A stretch of 64,000 nt of DNA, taken from positions 110,857 through 174,856 of the forward strand of contig NZ_KB911598.1 in assembly GCF_000383615.1 (NCBI RefSeq). The letters are read 5' to 3'. Position 1 is the stretch's first letter; every line of letters begins with the position of its first letter. This DNA comes from Streptomyces canus 299MFChir4.1. Lineage in GTDB: Bacteria > Actinomycetota > Actinomycetes > Streptomycetales > Streptomycetaceae. The position numbers and the translations under genes were made by a program. This document shows positions 44,515 to 53,873 of this stretch, piece by piece. The notes below the pieces were generated by a model. The model did no database searches, was not told the origin of the DNA, and saw only the letters and a list, made by a program, of their open reading frames with translations.

Positions 44515-44980
44515 ACTCGTTTCGCTCGGCCGCCACGTCCTTGACAGTGACCTCGCCGGCGAGTTCAGGGCGGCGAGCCGATCGCGCAGCCGCCTCCGCG
44601 GCGACCTGGCGCACCCCCGTACTCACGTCGTCCAAGTGCCGTACGAAGAGCGGCAGAACGTGCGGGGTGCCGGCGTCCGTCACATGGTGCGGGTCCAGGA
44701 GCGACAGCGCGGCGGCTCGGACCAGGGGGGTGCGGTCCGCCAGTTCCCGCAGACCCGGCAGTGCTTCCGCCGGGCCCGTGAGGACCCTCTTGGCCACGCC
44801 GACCAGGGTGGTGTTGGCGCCGCGACCGGGCCACCAGCGGCCGGGTGACCGCCGCGCTTTCCCCGGCCGGAACCTGGCGGCCGCCATGGAGTCCAGGCCA
44901 CCAAGCCCACCTCCGTACACCTCGGGCGCGGCATGACCCAGTAGAGGAAGCAGCAGCCACACGGCATCCCATCTGCCCAT
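44515..44980 (-). pseudogene. HEAT-repeat protein fragment
   Basis: The frame reads MGRWDAVWLLLPLLGHAAPE, ELADRTPLVRAAALSLLDPH, LLPLFVRHLDDVSTGVRQVA-like and EAAARSARRPELAGEV, i.e. HEAT-type helical repeats. It then runs into unrelated permease sequence at about 44510, so the 3' end is lost or fused. No functional partner is evident. Confidence 0.5.
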
Positions 44981-45185
44981 AGTGCCGTAGGCCTTTGCTG
45001 CCGCCGCAAGCGTGCTGCGGGGGTGGCCGTTGTCGGGTCGGAGTCGGAGTCGGAGACCGTGTCACGAGAAATGCACCGGACCCCACGACAGTGACACGGC
45101 CACTCATGGCCACGGCGTCAGCGCGGGGATCCGGTGTTGTCAGGCCTGACGACCGAACGAAAAGGTCATCAGGAAGGGGCAGAGG

Positions 45186-46118
45186 CTAGGGCACTTTGTA
45201 TCCGGCGGCGCGGAACAGTTCGTACCATTCGGATCGGGTGAGCGGGATGTCCGAACCGAGTGCGGCGGCCGTGACGCGTTCTGGCGTGGTCGTTCCGAGT
45301 ACGACCTGCATCTGCGCGGGATGACGGGTGATCCAGGCGACCGCGATCGCCTCGGCCGGGACGCCGTATTTGCCGCTCAGCCGGTCGATCACTGCGTTCA
45401 ACTCGGGGAAGCGTTCGGAACCGAGGAACGGGCCGTCGAAGAATCCCGCCTGGAAAGGCGACCACGCCTGAATGGTGATGTCGTGCAGACGGCAGTAGTC
45501 GACGATTCCGTCATCACGTACGACCGACTGATCGAGGCCCTGCATATTCGCGGCGACGCCCTGCGCGATCATCGGGGCGTGAGTGATCGACAGCTGCAGC
45601 TGGTTCGCCACGATGGGTTGCGTCACGTACTTGCGCAGCAGGTCGAGTTGTCGGGGGGTCTGGTTGGAGACGCCGAAGGCACGTACTTTGCCTGCCGCCG
45701 ACAGCTCGTCGAAGGCGCGGGCAACTTCCTCCGGCTCGACGAGAGCGTCGGGACGGTGCAGCAGCAGGATGTCGAGATAGTCCGTGCCCAGGGCCTGGAG
45801 CGAACCGTTCACGGACTCGACGATGTGGTCATAAGAGAAGTCGAAGTACGGCCCGTCCTTGACGATGCCGGCCTTCGACTGAATGACGAACTGCTCACGC
45901 TCCGACGAGCTGAGTTTCATGGCCTCAGCGAACCGACGCTCGCAACCGTGGTCGTCCGAGCCGTATACGTCGGCGTGGTCGAGGAACGTGATGCCGGTGT
46001 CGCGCGCAGTGTTCACGAGCCTGCGCACCGCCTCGTCGGGCATGTCCTGGATGCGCATCAGTCCGAGGACGACGTTGGGAACCACCATGTCGGTGCCAGG
46101 CAGGGTGAAGGTTTTCAT
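45186..46118 (-). CDS. Aldo/keto reductase
   Basis: 310 residues from ATG 46118; the longer open frame is upstream junk. The AKR tetrad residues are visible: Asp and Tyr in FLDHADVYGSDDHG, Lys in FVIQSKAGIV, His in DILLLHRPDALV. NADPH-binding residues appear in GTTTPERVTAAALGSDI. The sequence resembles YdhF-like reductases of small aldehydes or ketones. It is intact, whereas other AKR copies in the window (21.2, 21.7 and 46.1-46.4 kb) are broken. Confidence 0.92.
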   Translation of the reverse strand: MKTFTLPGTDMVVPNVVLGLMRIQDMPDEAVRRLVNTARDTGITFLDHADVYGSDDHGCERRFAEAMKLSSSEREQFVIQSKAGIVKDGPYFDFSYDHIVESVNGSLQALGTDYLDILLLHRPDALVEPEEVARAFDELSAAGKVRAFGVSNQTPRQLDLLRKYVTQPIVANQLQLSITHAPMIAQGVAANMQGLDQSVVRDDGIVDYCRLHDITIQAWSPFQAGFFDGPFLGSERFPELNAVIDRLSGKYGVPAEAIAVAWITRHPAQMQVVLGTTTPERVTAAALGSDIPLTRSEWYELFRAAGYKVP

Positions 46119-46452
46119 GTGACTCTTTCGCTGTGACTTGAACGTTTGGAGTCGCGGATGCTTGCGGAGCGCGAGGCCCCGGGGATCGGGACGGCGAAGG
46201 GCGCGAGCGCGAGCTCCCGAGCGTGCGTGACTCGGTGGACGCCGGTGCCCGTCTCGTCGGCGGCCTGCTGGATCGCTCTGTGGCGTTCTGCGAGGCCCAT
46301 CGCGTTCGCGATACCGCCGAGCGACCGCCAGGGGAGGAAGGTGGGCGAGAACTGGTCCTGAACCGACTCGAGCCGACCGCCGGGGTCGGACGGTGGAACC
46401 GGTAGGGACCGATGGCAGGGACGGCCCGGTCACTGAGGATGCGATGCTGCAT
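46115..46452 (-). pseudogene. Aldo/keto reductase with large internal deletion
   Basis: From ATG 46452 (GGAGGA upstream) the frame starts MQHRILSDRAVPAIG, an AKR N-terminus. About 30 bp later it is joined to a C-terminal part in another frame: VQDQFSPTFLPWRSLGGIAN, MGLAERHRAIQQAADETGTG and ELALAPFAVPIPGASRSASI, stopping at 46115. Roughly 200 codons with the catalytic residues are gone. The end overlaps the start of the intact AKR gene. Confidence 0.7.
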
Positions 46453-46518
46453 GAATTTCCTCCTCCCGGACGCGTTGGCGAGTGCGCGGTGCACTGTGAC
46501 GTCGCGTGCTCACTCTAG

Positions 46519-46620
46519 AAATGGCCGATCTGGAAATCCAACAGCTGTTGGTTCTGATATTGAGAACTGCGGGATGTAAATGGATTGGCGCCAGACGGCG
46601 TGCGTGCCCGCGAACGCTGA
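46519..46620 (+). pseudogene. LysR-type regulator N-terminal scrap
   Basis: ATG 46519 begins MADLEIQQLLVLILRTAG, matching the start of LysR regulators (MxxLEIQQLRxL), but the HTH that should follow is absent. It lies divergent to the broken AKR, the usual arrangement for a LysR gene and its target. Short length limits confidence. Confidence 0.4.
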
Positions 46621-46674
46621 GTGCGCGACCGCCGTAGCGGCGCGCAGCGCGGGACCGCAGTCGGCCGTCCCTCG

Positions 46675-46857
46675 GCGACCCGGCGCTGATGGCCACCCGC
46701 ATCATTGACAGCTTGGAGCAGACCCCCCGCCCCGCTGCGACTGGTCCTGGGCAGCGACTCCTACCGGTTCCTCCAAGCAGCCCCGTCCGAGCGGCTGGCC
46801 GAGATCGAGGCCCAGCGCGATACGGCAGGACTGACGGACATCACCGACGGCGCCTGA
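46675..46857 (+). pseudogene. Short-chain dehydrogenase C-terminal remnant
   Basis: GDPALMATRIIDSLEQT is followed, after a frameshift near 46735, by PLRLVLGSDSYRFLQAAPSE and RLAEIEAQRDTAGLTD to a stop at 46855. This is the typical end of SDR oxidoreductases (DPxKxAxRIIDxLE...LGSDS). The Rossmann part is missing. Confidence 0.68.
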
Positions 46858-46998
46858 CCAGTGGCAGGGTTGACCTGCCCGCCCCTGCCGGCAGTATCCG
46901 GCTCGGCCGCCCCAGGTGGGTGGAGCAGCGCCGCCTCCTGGGCAACCGCGTGCCGCCGTCGCTGCACAGGTGGCTCCCCTGTGCCGCCGCAACGGCGA

Positions 46999-47286
46999 TC
47001 ACGCCTCCAGGAGCCTGCGCTTCTGCTCCTCGAACTCGGCCTCGGTGAGCACACCTTGGGTCTTCAGCTCGCCGAGCTGCTTCAGCTGTTCGATCTTGGT
47101 GGTCATGTCGGAGGGCGGAGGAGCCGTCGGCGGTTCGGCGTAGGACGCCGATGGGGGCGGGGGCGCCTGGGAAGCCTCCTGGGCCGCCCATCGTCCCTGT
47201 TGCCGGCGGTTCACACGGTTCGACACGGCGGTCGCCGTTCCGGCGACGACGGCGGTGCGTGCGACCCCGCGGAGGAGACCTGGCAT
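46999..47286 (-). CDS. SHOCT-domain protein
   Basis: 95 residues. N-terminal part MPGLLRGVARTAVVAGTATA is followed by a Pro/Ala linker and a C-terminal SHOCT motif (KIEQLKQLGELKTQGVLTEA, EFEEQKRRLL). SHOCT motifs mediate oligomerisation or membrane association. It lies 35 bp after the DUF6325 gene on the same strand, a pairing common in streptomycetes, so they are probably co-transcribed. Function unknown. Confidence 0.87.
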   Translation of the reverse strand: MPGLLRGVARTAVVAGTATAVSNRVNRRQQGRWAAQEASQAPPPPSASYAEPPTAPPPSDMTTKIEQLKQLGELKTQGVLTEAEFEEQKRRLLEA

Positions 47287-47321
47287 GACTGTTTCCCTTC
47301 GGTCTGGCCGTTGCGTTCAGC

Positions 47322-47765
47322 TCAGCCGACGCTCTCGGTCGCGTCGAGGGCTGCGACGAGCGCGGGCACCGGGATCCGTCCGGAGGCGACCATCCGGGCC
47401 CCGCCGCGGCGCAGGGCGGCGGCGAAGGGTGCGGCCCACCGGTTCTCGTAGAGCAGGATGCCCGCGGAACAGCCGGGTTCCAGCGCCTTGGCGGCTTCGT
47501 CGATGTCGTCCTGGCCGAGGAGTCCTGACGAGGCTCCCTCGAATACGGCGAGGTCGAGGTGGCCGTCGCCGGTGAAGTCGGCGATCTCCATGCCGGTCAC
47601 CGAGCCGTCGTCGTCCTTCTTGATGAACACCAGGTCCAGGATCCGGATGAGTCCCTGGTCCACGAGATCGACGAGGATGGGGAGGCCCTCGCCCGTCATC
47701 CGGTTACCGGGGAACTCGACGACCAGATAGTCGATGGGGCCCACGTCTTCGAATTCGTCGCTCAC
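47322..47765 (-). CDS. DUF6325 (DUF1269-like) family protein
   Basis: 147 residues: GPIDYLVVEFPGNRMTGEGL, PILVDLVDQGLIRILDLVFI, KKDDDGSVTGMEIADFTGDG, GCSAGILLYENRWAAPFAAA. This is the actinobacterial DUF6325/DUF1269-type fold, of unknown function and predicted soluble. It is followed by the SHOCT-domain gene, forming a two-gene unit. Confidence 0.87.
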   Translation of the reverse strand: MSDEFEDVGPIDYLVVEFPGNRMTGEGLPILVDLVDQGLIRILDLVFIKKDDDGSVTGMEIADFTGDGHLDLAVFEGASSGLLGQDDIDEAAKALEPGCSAGILLYENRWAAPFAAALRRGGARMVASGRIPVPALVAALDATESVG

Positions 47766-47960
47766 GGCGTCACCTCTGGTGCTCGTGACTGTCTTCCCCC
47801 GCGTGGCTGTCGCCCCCGTAGCTCCCCTGACTCATCGTCCCCCAGAACGCTCCTCACCCAATTGCAGCACCGGAGCGTGGTCCTCGCACCTCGGTGCGCC
47901 GTTCACCCGCCCGGCCCACCCGGGTCGCGCGTTCCACGGCGGACATCTGTGCTGGTCACC

Positions 47961-49304
47961 ATGAGCGCTAGCGGTGACGAACAGCTCTCGGCCAAGGAGC
48001 GCGGTGAATTGGCCGAACTGCGGCAGCGGGTCCACGCCCTGGAGGGCGCCGGGCCGCCCCGTGCGGCTCGGCACCACCCGTTCCGCTCGCTCGGCTCCGT
48101 TCTGCTGATCCTTCTCGCCGCACTGCTGGCGATGCTGTCCGTCGTCGCGGTGTGGGCGAACAGCATCGTCCAGGACACGGACCGCTACGTGAAGACCGTC
48201 GGCCCGCTGGCGAGCGACCCGGATGTGCAGAAGGCGGCCACCAACCGGATCACCGCCGCCGTGCTGGCCCAGATCGACGTGGACGCGCTGGTCAAACAGC
48301 TCACTGACGCGGCCTCGGCGAAGGGTGTGCCACCGCAGGCGGCCAAGCTGATCGGCAATCTGGACGGCCCGATCGAGAGCGGCCTCAAGCAGCTGGTCAG
48401 CGGCACCGTGGAGCGGGTGGTCACCAGCAGCGCCTTCGAGAAGGTCTGGGTGAACGGCAACCGCAGGGCGCACGCGGCGCTGGAGAAGGCCCTGACCGGC
48501 CAGGCCGACGGCACCGTCAAGGTGGAGAACAACCAGGTCGTCATCGACCTGGGCCCGATCGTCGCCGAGGTCAAGGACCAGCTGGTCGCCGCCGGCTTTA
48601 CGCCCGCCGCCAAGATCCCGGCCGTCCACACGAACTTCGTGGTGTTCCAGTCGAAGGACCTCGGCAAGATCAGGTCCTATGTGAGAGTGCTGGAGCTCCT
48701 CGGCGGCTGGCTGCCCGTCATCGCGCTGCTGATCGCGGCCGCAGGGGTGTACACGGCGTTCAACCGACGGCACGCGCTGATCGGGGCTGCCCTGGCGGTG
48801 TTCGCCGCCATGCTGATCCTCGGCATCGGCCTCACCGTTTTCCGGGACGTCTACCTCAATCATCTGCCTGCCGGCGTCTCCGAAGCCGCCGCGGGATCCG
48901 TGTACGACGCCCTGATCAAGTTCCTGCGCGCCGGTATCCGTGCCCTCGCCGCGGTCGCCCTGTTCACCGCCATCGGCGCCTTCTTCGCCGGGCCGTCCCG
49001 GATCGCCGTCGTCACTCGCACCGGCTGCCGCAGGAGTATCGGCGCCCTGCGCGACGTGACGACCTCGGCGGGCCTTCGGCTCGGGGCGGTCGGGCGGTTC
49101 GTCCATCGCTTCAAGCGCTGGATCGGAGTGGTCATCCTGGTGGTCGCGGCGATCGTCCTGTTCACCTGGACCTACCCCACCACGGCGGTCGTGGTGTGGA
49201 CGGCCGTGATCACGTTGGCGGCCTTCGCGATCCGCGAGTTCCTGGACTATGACGGCTCCACGCCGTCCTCCGGCGCGGACGCCGGGGCCGCCGCCGCGCA
49301 CTGA
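47961..49304 (+). CDS. Multi-pass membrane protein of unknown function
   Basis: 447 residues from ATG 47961. A short coiled N-terminus (AKERGELAELRQRVHALEG) precedes a membrane segment (LGSVLLILLAALLAMLSVVA), a large extracytoplasmic region (about residues 75-230: SIVQDTDRYVKTVGPLASDP), then three or more segments (GGWLPVIALLIAAAGVYTAF, ALIGAALAVFAAMLILGIGL, VVILVVAAIVLFTWTYPTTA). This architecture is common in streptomycetes as a conserved hypothetical integral membrane protein. No catalytic motif is visible. Confidence 0.82.
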   Translation: MSASGDEQLSAKERGELAELRQRVHALEGAGPPRAARHHPFRSLGSVLLILLAALLAMLSVVAVWANSIVQDTDRYVKTVGPLASDPDVQKAATNRITAAVLAQIDVDALVKQLTDAASAKGVPPQAAKLIGNLDGPIESGLKQLVSGTVERVVTSSAFEKVWVNGNRRAHAALEKALTGQADGTVKVENNQVVIDLGPIVAEVKDQLVAAGFTPAAKIPAVHTNFVVFQSKDLGKIRSYVRVLELLGGWLPVIALLIAAAGVYTAFNRRHALIGAALAVFAAMLILGIGLTVFRDVYLNHLPAGVSEAAAGSVYDALIKFLRAGIRALAAVALFTAIGAFFAGPSRIAVVTRTGCRRSIGALRDVTTSAGLRLGAVGRFVHRFKRWIGVVILVVAAIVLFTWTYPTTAVVVWTAVITLAAFAIREFLDYDGSTPSSGADAGAAAAH

Positions 49305-49555
49305 CTCGGCTCGCCGGGTGCCTCCTCGGGGGATACGTTGAATGCGGGAAGCCCGTGAACCGCCGTCCCGCAGGCACAAGGACCGCGAGCACGGCGAGGA
49401 CGGAGCACGCTCCGAGACCGGCGCCCGGTTGCGCCGGCCGGGGTACCGGCCACCACACGGCACACGACAGGCGGGCACCTCGGAGCGGACCTCCCACAAC
49501 TGACGGCCCGTCGTCCCCGTAGGCGCGGAGGCGGCCATCCCCGGGAGCCGCTGTC

Positions 49556-50974
49556 ATGACAGAGAACCACCTGGACGGCCGCGAGTTGCGGCACCGCACC
49601 CCGCAGGAGCGGGCCGCGCTGGGCAAGGCGGCGCGGGCCGCAGTCCCGCGCTCCAGCCACGCCGAGTTCGCGCCGGGGCCGAAACGCCCGGACCCGCTGG
49701 AGATCATCGGTGAGCAGTCGGCGACGCGGCTGCCCGAGCTCGTACCGGTCCGCTACGGGCGGATGTCCGAGTCTCCGTTCCGGTTCTACCGGGGAGCAGC
49801 CGCCATCATGGCGTCGGATCTCGCGGAGACGCCGAGGACGGGTTTCAGGACCCAACTGTGCGGCGACGCCCACATGCTGAACTTCCGGCTGCTGGCCTCA
49901 CCCGAGCGCCGCCTCATGTTCGACATCAACGACTTCGACGAGACGCTGCCGGGCCCCTGGGAGTGGGACGTCAAACGCCTGGCCGCCAGTCTCGCCATCG
50001 CCGGCCGGGCGAACGGCTTCAGCACCAAGGAGCGGGCCGGGATCGTACAGGCCACCGTGCGCTCGTACCGCGAGAACATGCGCGCTTTCGCCGGAATGGG
50101 CAACCTGGCCGTCTGGTACGCCCAGTTCGACGAGAAATGGGTGGAGGAGCGGTTCGGGGAGGACGTCTCCGCGCGGGGCCGGGACCGCTGGGGGCAGGCC
50201 CTGGCCAAGGCGCGCTCCCACGACACCCTCCAGGTCTTCGAGAAACTCACGGTCGTCATCGACGGCAAGCGCCGTATCGCCCCGGATCCGCCGCTCATCA
50301 TCCGCCTAGAGGACCTGCTGCCGGACGAGCGGCGCGGCCAGCTTCAGCAGCAGATCACCCGGTTGATCGAGCGTTACGGCAAGACCCTGCAATCGGACCG
50401 GCGGTTCCTGCTGGAGCAGTATCGGGTGGCCGACATGGCGCGCAAGGTCGTCGGGGTCGGCAGTGTCGGCACCCGCTGCTGGATCGTGCTCCTGCTGGGG
50501 CGGGACGACGAGGACCCCCTGTTCCTCCAGGCGAAGGAGGCCGACGAGTCGGTGCTGGCACCGCACGTCGGGCCCAGCGCGTACCCGACCCAGGGCGAGC
50601 GGGTCGTCTCCGGGCAGCGGCTGATGCAGGCCACCAGCGACATCTTCCTGGGCTGGGAGCGGGTCGAGGGGCTCGACGGCCGGCGCCGCGACTTCTACGT
50701 ACGGCAGTTGCGGGACTGGAAGTGGGTCGCCGTGGCCGAGGAGATGGTGCCGCGGGGCATGCGTACGTTCGGCGCTCTGTGCGGGGTGACGCTGGCCCGC
50801 GCTCACGCCAGGTCCGGCGACCGTATCGCCATCGGCGCGTACCTGGGCGGCGGGGACTCCTTCGACCGGGCGCTGGTCACGTTCGCCGAGCGCTACGCCG
50901 ACCAGAACGAACGGGATCACCAGGCGCTCGTCGACGCCATCAGCGCCGGAAGGCTGCCGACGGAGGCCGCCTGA
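49556..50974 (+). CDS. DUF2252 family protein
   Basis: 472 residues with the complete DUF2252 pattern: LVPVRYGRMSESPFRFYRGA, LCGDAHMLNFRLLASPERRL, FDINDFDETLPGPWEWDVKR, VGVGSVGTRCWIVLLLGRDD, and DIFLGWERVEGLDGRRRDFY. It resembles aminoglycoside phosphotransferase-like kinases (D-x-N-D-F motifs), but no reaction has been established. ATG 49556 is preceded by GGGAG. It is monocistronic among stress-related genes. Confidence 0.92.
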   Translation: MTENHLDGRELRHRTPQERAALGKAARAAVPRSSHAEFAPGPKRPDPLEIIGEQSATRLPELVPVRYGRMSESPFRFYRGAAAIMASDLAETPRTGFRTQLCGDAHMLNFRLLASPERRLMFDINDFDETLPGPWEWDVKRLAASLAIAGRANGFSTKERAGIVQATVRSYRENMRAFAGMGNLAVWYAQFDEKWVEERFGEDVSARGRDRWGQALAKARSHDTLQVFEKLTVVIDGKRRIAPDPPLIIRLEDLLPDERRGQLQQQITRLIERYGKTLQSDRRFLLEQYRVADMARKVVGVGSVGTRCWIVLLLGRDDEDPLFLQAKEADESVLAPHVGPSAYPTQGERVVSGQRLMQATSDIFLGWERVEGLDGRRRDFYVRQLRDWKWVAVAEEMVPRGMRTFGALCGVTLARAHARSGDRIAIGAYLGGGDSFDRALVTFAERYADQNERDHQALVDAISAGRLPTEAA

Positions 50975-51002
50975 GGAGGCGACGGCACGGCCACGGCCAG
51001 GG

Positions 51003-51305
51003 TCAGTGGCGCTGGCCCATGTCCTTGCCGCGGGCCAGGACGTGGACGAACACACCGAGGAACGGCAGGACGAACTTCTTCCTCGCCTCCGCCGGGCAAC
51101 AGGGGCAGCCCGAAGGCCTCGCTGATACGCGGGCGGCGGTCACCACGCGGGCGCTGCCGACAACGGGGGGGCGACGGCGACGAGGGTGCCCTGGATCTTC
51201 TCCGGGGGTACGCCGATCTCTCGGCGGCGCCGAGGTTGAGCAGGCACGAGGCAGGGGAGGCGCCTGTGGCCACCAGCGCGCCAGGGCCGCGACACGGGGC
51301 GGTAG
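51003..51305 (-). pseudogene. Carboxymuconolactone-decarboxylase-like and PLDc_N-type remnants, fused
   Basis: On the minus strand GALVATGASPASCLLNLGAA, then in shifted frames IGVPPEKIQGTLVAVAPPV and VGSARVVTAA with RISEAFGL, look like the end of a carboxymuconolactone decarboxylase-family protein. They are followed by KKFVLPFLGVFVHVLARGKD and MGQRH before a stop at 51003, which is the typical end of PLDc_N/SHOCT membrane proteins. Two co-directional genes have been joined by deletion. Confidence 0.5.
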
Positions 51306-51434
51306 CTAGGTTGTCGGGGTCAGGCCGATGGTTCGAACGCGTCGCGCGATCAACTCGGCCAGAGTGTCGAACACGGGGGTGTCAGCCTCGCCGGGCACGC
51401 CGGTACCGTCGAGCCTGTTCGTTTCCTCGCCCAT
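51306..51434 (-). CDS. Small hypothetical protein
   Basis: 42 residues from ATG 51434, directly preceded by GGACCCGGAGG. Sequence begins MGEETNRLDGTGVPGEADTP and ends in a helical LAELIARRVRTIGLTPTT. No family recognised; acidic front and helical tail. Codon use is normal for the region and the ribosome binding site is good but very close to the ATG. It could be chance. Confidence 0.35.
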   Translation of the reverse strand: MGEETNRLDGTGVPGEADTPVFDTLAELIARRVRTIGLTPTT

Positions 51435-51777
51435 CCTCCGGGTCCTCTCTCGCGACCAGAGCTTTGCTCCGGGTCCTGACCGGCTGCCCATCAACGCCGG
51501 CCACGGATTGCCCGTCCTGCCTCACCCGACGCGGATGAGTGATCACCGCGCGCCCTGTCCGCCGGTCGAGGGAGCTGCGCGACCTACGCGCCACGGCGGT
51601 GAGGTGAGCTTTCGGCGCCGGAGGTCAGCGCAAGGGTGAAGCCGCGGTCGTCCACCATCAGCGAGTCGACCTCCCGAACCTCACCCGTAACGGGTGATCA
51701 CCGGCGGCGGATCACTCCGCATGCTCACAGGTGAGGCGCTGAGTGCCGCCTCTCGCCGGGGAAGTGAGGAATCGACC
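51435..51777. other. 343-bp gap upstream of the DUF7144 gene
   Basis: No gene is supported. An inverted CCCGTAACGGG sequence lies near 51685-51695, about 85 bp before the DUF7144 start, and could be a regulatory site. Confidence 0.35.
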
Positions 51778-52188
51778 ATGGCCACCACCACGACGCACCG
51801 CCACTCGGAAACCGCCGAGGCGACTGCCGGCGGCCTGACAGTGTTCGCCGCTGTCCTGCTGTTCATTGCCGGTGTCCTGGACCTCTTCCGGGGCATCATG
51901 GCCATCGCCAACGACGACGTCTTCGTGAACACCCCCAACTACGTCTTCAAGTTCGACCTGACCAGCTGGGGTTGGATCCAGCTGGTGCTCGGAGTGATCG
52001 CCATGAGCGTGAGTGCGGGTCTCTTCACGCGTGCCACCTGGGCCCGGGTCGTCGGGGTCGGCATCGCGGGGTTGGCGATCATCGCCAACTTCCTGTCGAT
52101 CCCGTACTACCCCGTCTGGTCACTCACCCTGATCGCGATGTACGCCTTCGTCATCTGGGGCCTGTGCGTCGTGCGGCGGGAACGCTGA
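51778..52188 (+). CDS. DUF7144-family membrane protein
   Basis: 136 residues from ATG 51778 (GTGAGG upstream). Four membrane segments are visible: LTVFAAVLLFIAGVLDLFRG, WGWIQLVLGVIAMSVSAGLF, WARVVGVGIAGLAIIANFLS and WSLTLIAMYAFVIWGLCV. The NTPNYVFKFDLTSWGW segment between helices 1 and 2 is a family hallmark. The family is common in streptomycetes and has no known function. Confidence 0.88.
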   Translation: MATTTTHRHSETAEATAGGLTVFAAVLLFIAGVLDLFRGIMAIANDDVFVNTPNYVFKFDLTSWGWIQLVLGVIAMSVSAGLFTRATWARVVGVGIAGLAIIANFLSIPYYPVWSLTLIAMYAFVIWGLCVVRRER

Positions 52189-52384
52189 GCGAAGTACCGG
52201 TCGCCGCGGAAGTCCTTGACGGCGCCCGCACCGCATGGCCTGTCGGCCCACATCATGACCTGCCGACCCACATCAGGACGAAAACGCCCTTGCCGGATAT
52301 TCGACCTCGCCTCCTCCAGGGCCCGCAGGTCCCCAGTCCGGTCATCGTCCTGCTCAACGGTTCAAGCCGACGCGCCCCCATCGT

Positions 52385-53776
52385 GTGGCGCCGAACTCGG
52401 GAGGACCCATCGCCGGAACGACGTCGGAGAGTGGCTCCGGCCCCGCGGCGCGGAGTCAGCCACCGGAAGCCGACCTGCTGAGAACCATGCTGGGCCGGCC
52501 GGAGTATCGCAAGGCCCTGGTGTTCTGTGGCCTGATCGGCATTCCGGTGGCGCTGATCGCCTTCTGGTTCCTGGTGGCGGTCCAGCAGCTGGAGCAGCTG
52601 ATCTGGACGGACTGGCCCAAGGACCTGGGCTGGGAGAAGGCTCCCTGGTGGTGGGCGCTTCCCCTGCTCACGCCGGCCGGTCTCGTGGTCGGCGTGGTGG
52701 CCGCCCGGTTTCCGGGCCGGGGCGGACACATACCCGCGGGGGGCCTGCACTCGGGTGGCATCACGAGAAAGGCGCTGCCTGGCGTCTTGATCGCCGCTCT
52801 GGTCGGTCTGCCGCTCGGCGTCGTGCTGGGGCCCGAGGCACCGCTGATCGCGATGGGCGGCGGACTGGCTCTGCTCTTCGCGAACCTGGCCCGGGCTCCG
52901 GAGACCGAGGCGAGCACGGCGCTGCTGAGTGCTGCCGGGGCGGCGGCCGGCGTCTCCGCGCTCTTCGGGAATCCGATAGTGGGAGCGGTGCTGCTGATCG
53001 AGGTGGCCGGGGTGGGCGGCCCGCAACTGTTCGCGGTGATGCTGCCGGCACTGCTGGCCAGCGGGGTGGGCGACCTGATCTTCACCGGTTTCGTCCGCTG
53101 GACCGGCTTCGAGACGGGGAGCCTGGACATCGGCCTGCCCAAACCGCCGCCGCTCGACTGGGCGGACGTGCTGTGGGTGCTGGTGCTGGCGCCCGGCCTC
53201 GCGTTCCTCGTCCACTGGGCCTTCGTGGGCGGACGCTTCGCTGCGCGGTTCGCAGCGGCCCGGACGGTCCGCAACACCACCCTCTGCGCGCTGGGTGCGG
53301 CGGTCTGCATCACCCTCTACGCCGTCGCCACGGGGCGCTCGCCCGCCGAGGCGGCCCTGTCGGGCGAGTCCACCCTCTCCGATCTGGCGCGGGATCCGCA
53401 CGCCTGGCCGGTGGGCGCCCTGATCGCGGTGCTGGCTTTCAAGAGCCTGGCGTACGCGCTGTGTCTGGGCAGTCTGCGCGGTGGTCCCGTCTTCCCCGCT
53501 CTGTTCCTGGGCGGGGCGGCCGGTGTGCTGCTGGCCCCGCTGCCCGGTCTGGGGCTGGTCCCGGCTATGGCGGTCGGGATGGCGGCCTCGGTGACCGCGG
53601 CCCTGCGGCTGCCCGTGAGCGGCGTCGTCCTGGTCGTGCTCCTGCTGGGCAACGTGGACACGGTGGCGCTGGTGGTGCTGGCCGCGGTCGTGTCCTTCGT
53701 GCTCGTCCAGCGGCTGCCGCAGGGCCCGGGCGTCCCTGGGACCGGTGAGCAGCCGAGCGATCGGACGGCTCACTGA
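52385..53776 (+). CDS. ClC-family chloride channel/transporter
   Basis: 463 residues from GTG 52385; ATG 52488 is an alternative start close to the first membrane helix. Family motifs: GHIPAGGLHSGG region, GLPLGVVLGPEAPLIAMGGG (the GREGP selectivity and gating-Glu motif, here GPEAP), SALFGNPIVGAVLLIE, and GSLRGGPVFPALFLGGAAGV (GxFxP). It forms an anion channel or Cl-/H+ antiporter in the membrane. The gating Glu is kept, which favours a functional gate. The usual second Ser/Gly pattern is divergent. Confidence 0.88.
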   Translation: MAPNSGGPIAGTTSESGSGPAARSQPPEADLLRTMLGRPEYRKALVFCGLIGIPVALIAFWFLVAVQQLEQLIWTDWPKDLGWEKAPWWWALPLLTPAGLVVGVVAARFPGRGGHIPAGGLHSGGITRKALPGVLIAALVGLPLGVVLGPEAPLIAMGGGLALLFANLARAPETEASTALLSAAGAAAGVSALFGNPIVGAVLLIEVAGVGGPQLFAVMLPALLASGVGDLIFTGFVRWTGFETGSLDIGLPKPPPLDWADVLWVLVLAPGLAFLVHWAFVGGRFAARFAAARTVRNTTLCALGAAVCITLYAVATGRSPAEAALSGESTLSDLARDPHAWPVGALIAVLAFKSLAYALCLGSLRGGPVFPALFLGGAAGVLLAPLPGLGLVPAMAVGMAASVTAALRLPVSGVVLVVLLLGNVDTVALVVLAAVVSFVLVQRLPQGPGVPGTGEQPSDRTAH

Positions 53777-53873
53777 CGCCCATGACGGTCGGGTGGGTTC
53801 GTGATGTCCACGTGCTGCCCTGACCGTCGGCCGCGCGGCCTGGCCTGGCCGCACTGTTCGGAAGTGCGGGTCA

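Noticed and set aside
47742..47758. TTCGAATTCG sequence resembling the MarR operator
   Set aside because: Lies inside the DUF6325 coding region and lacks the outer palindrome arms.
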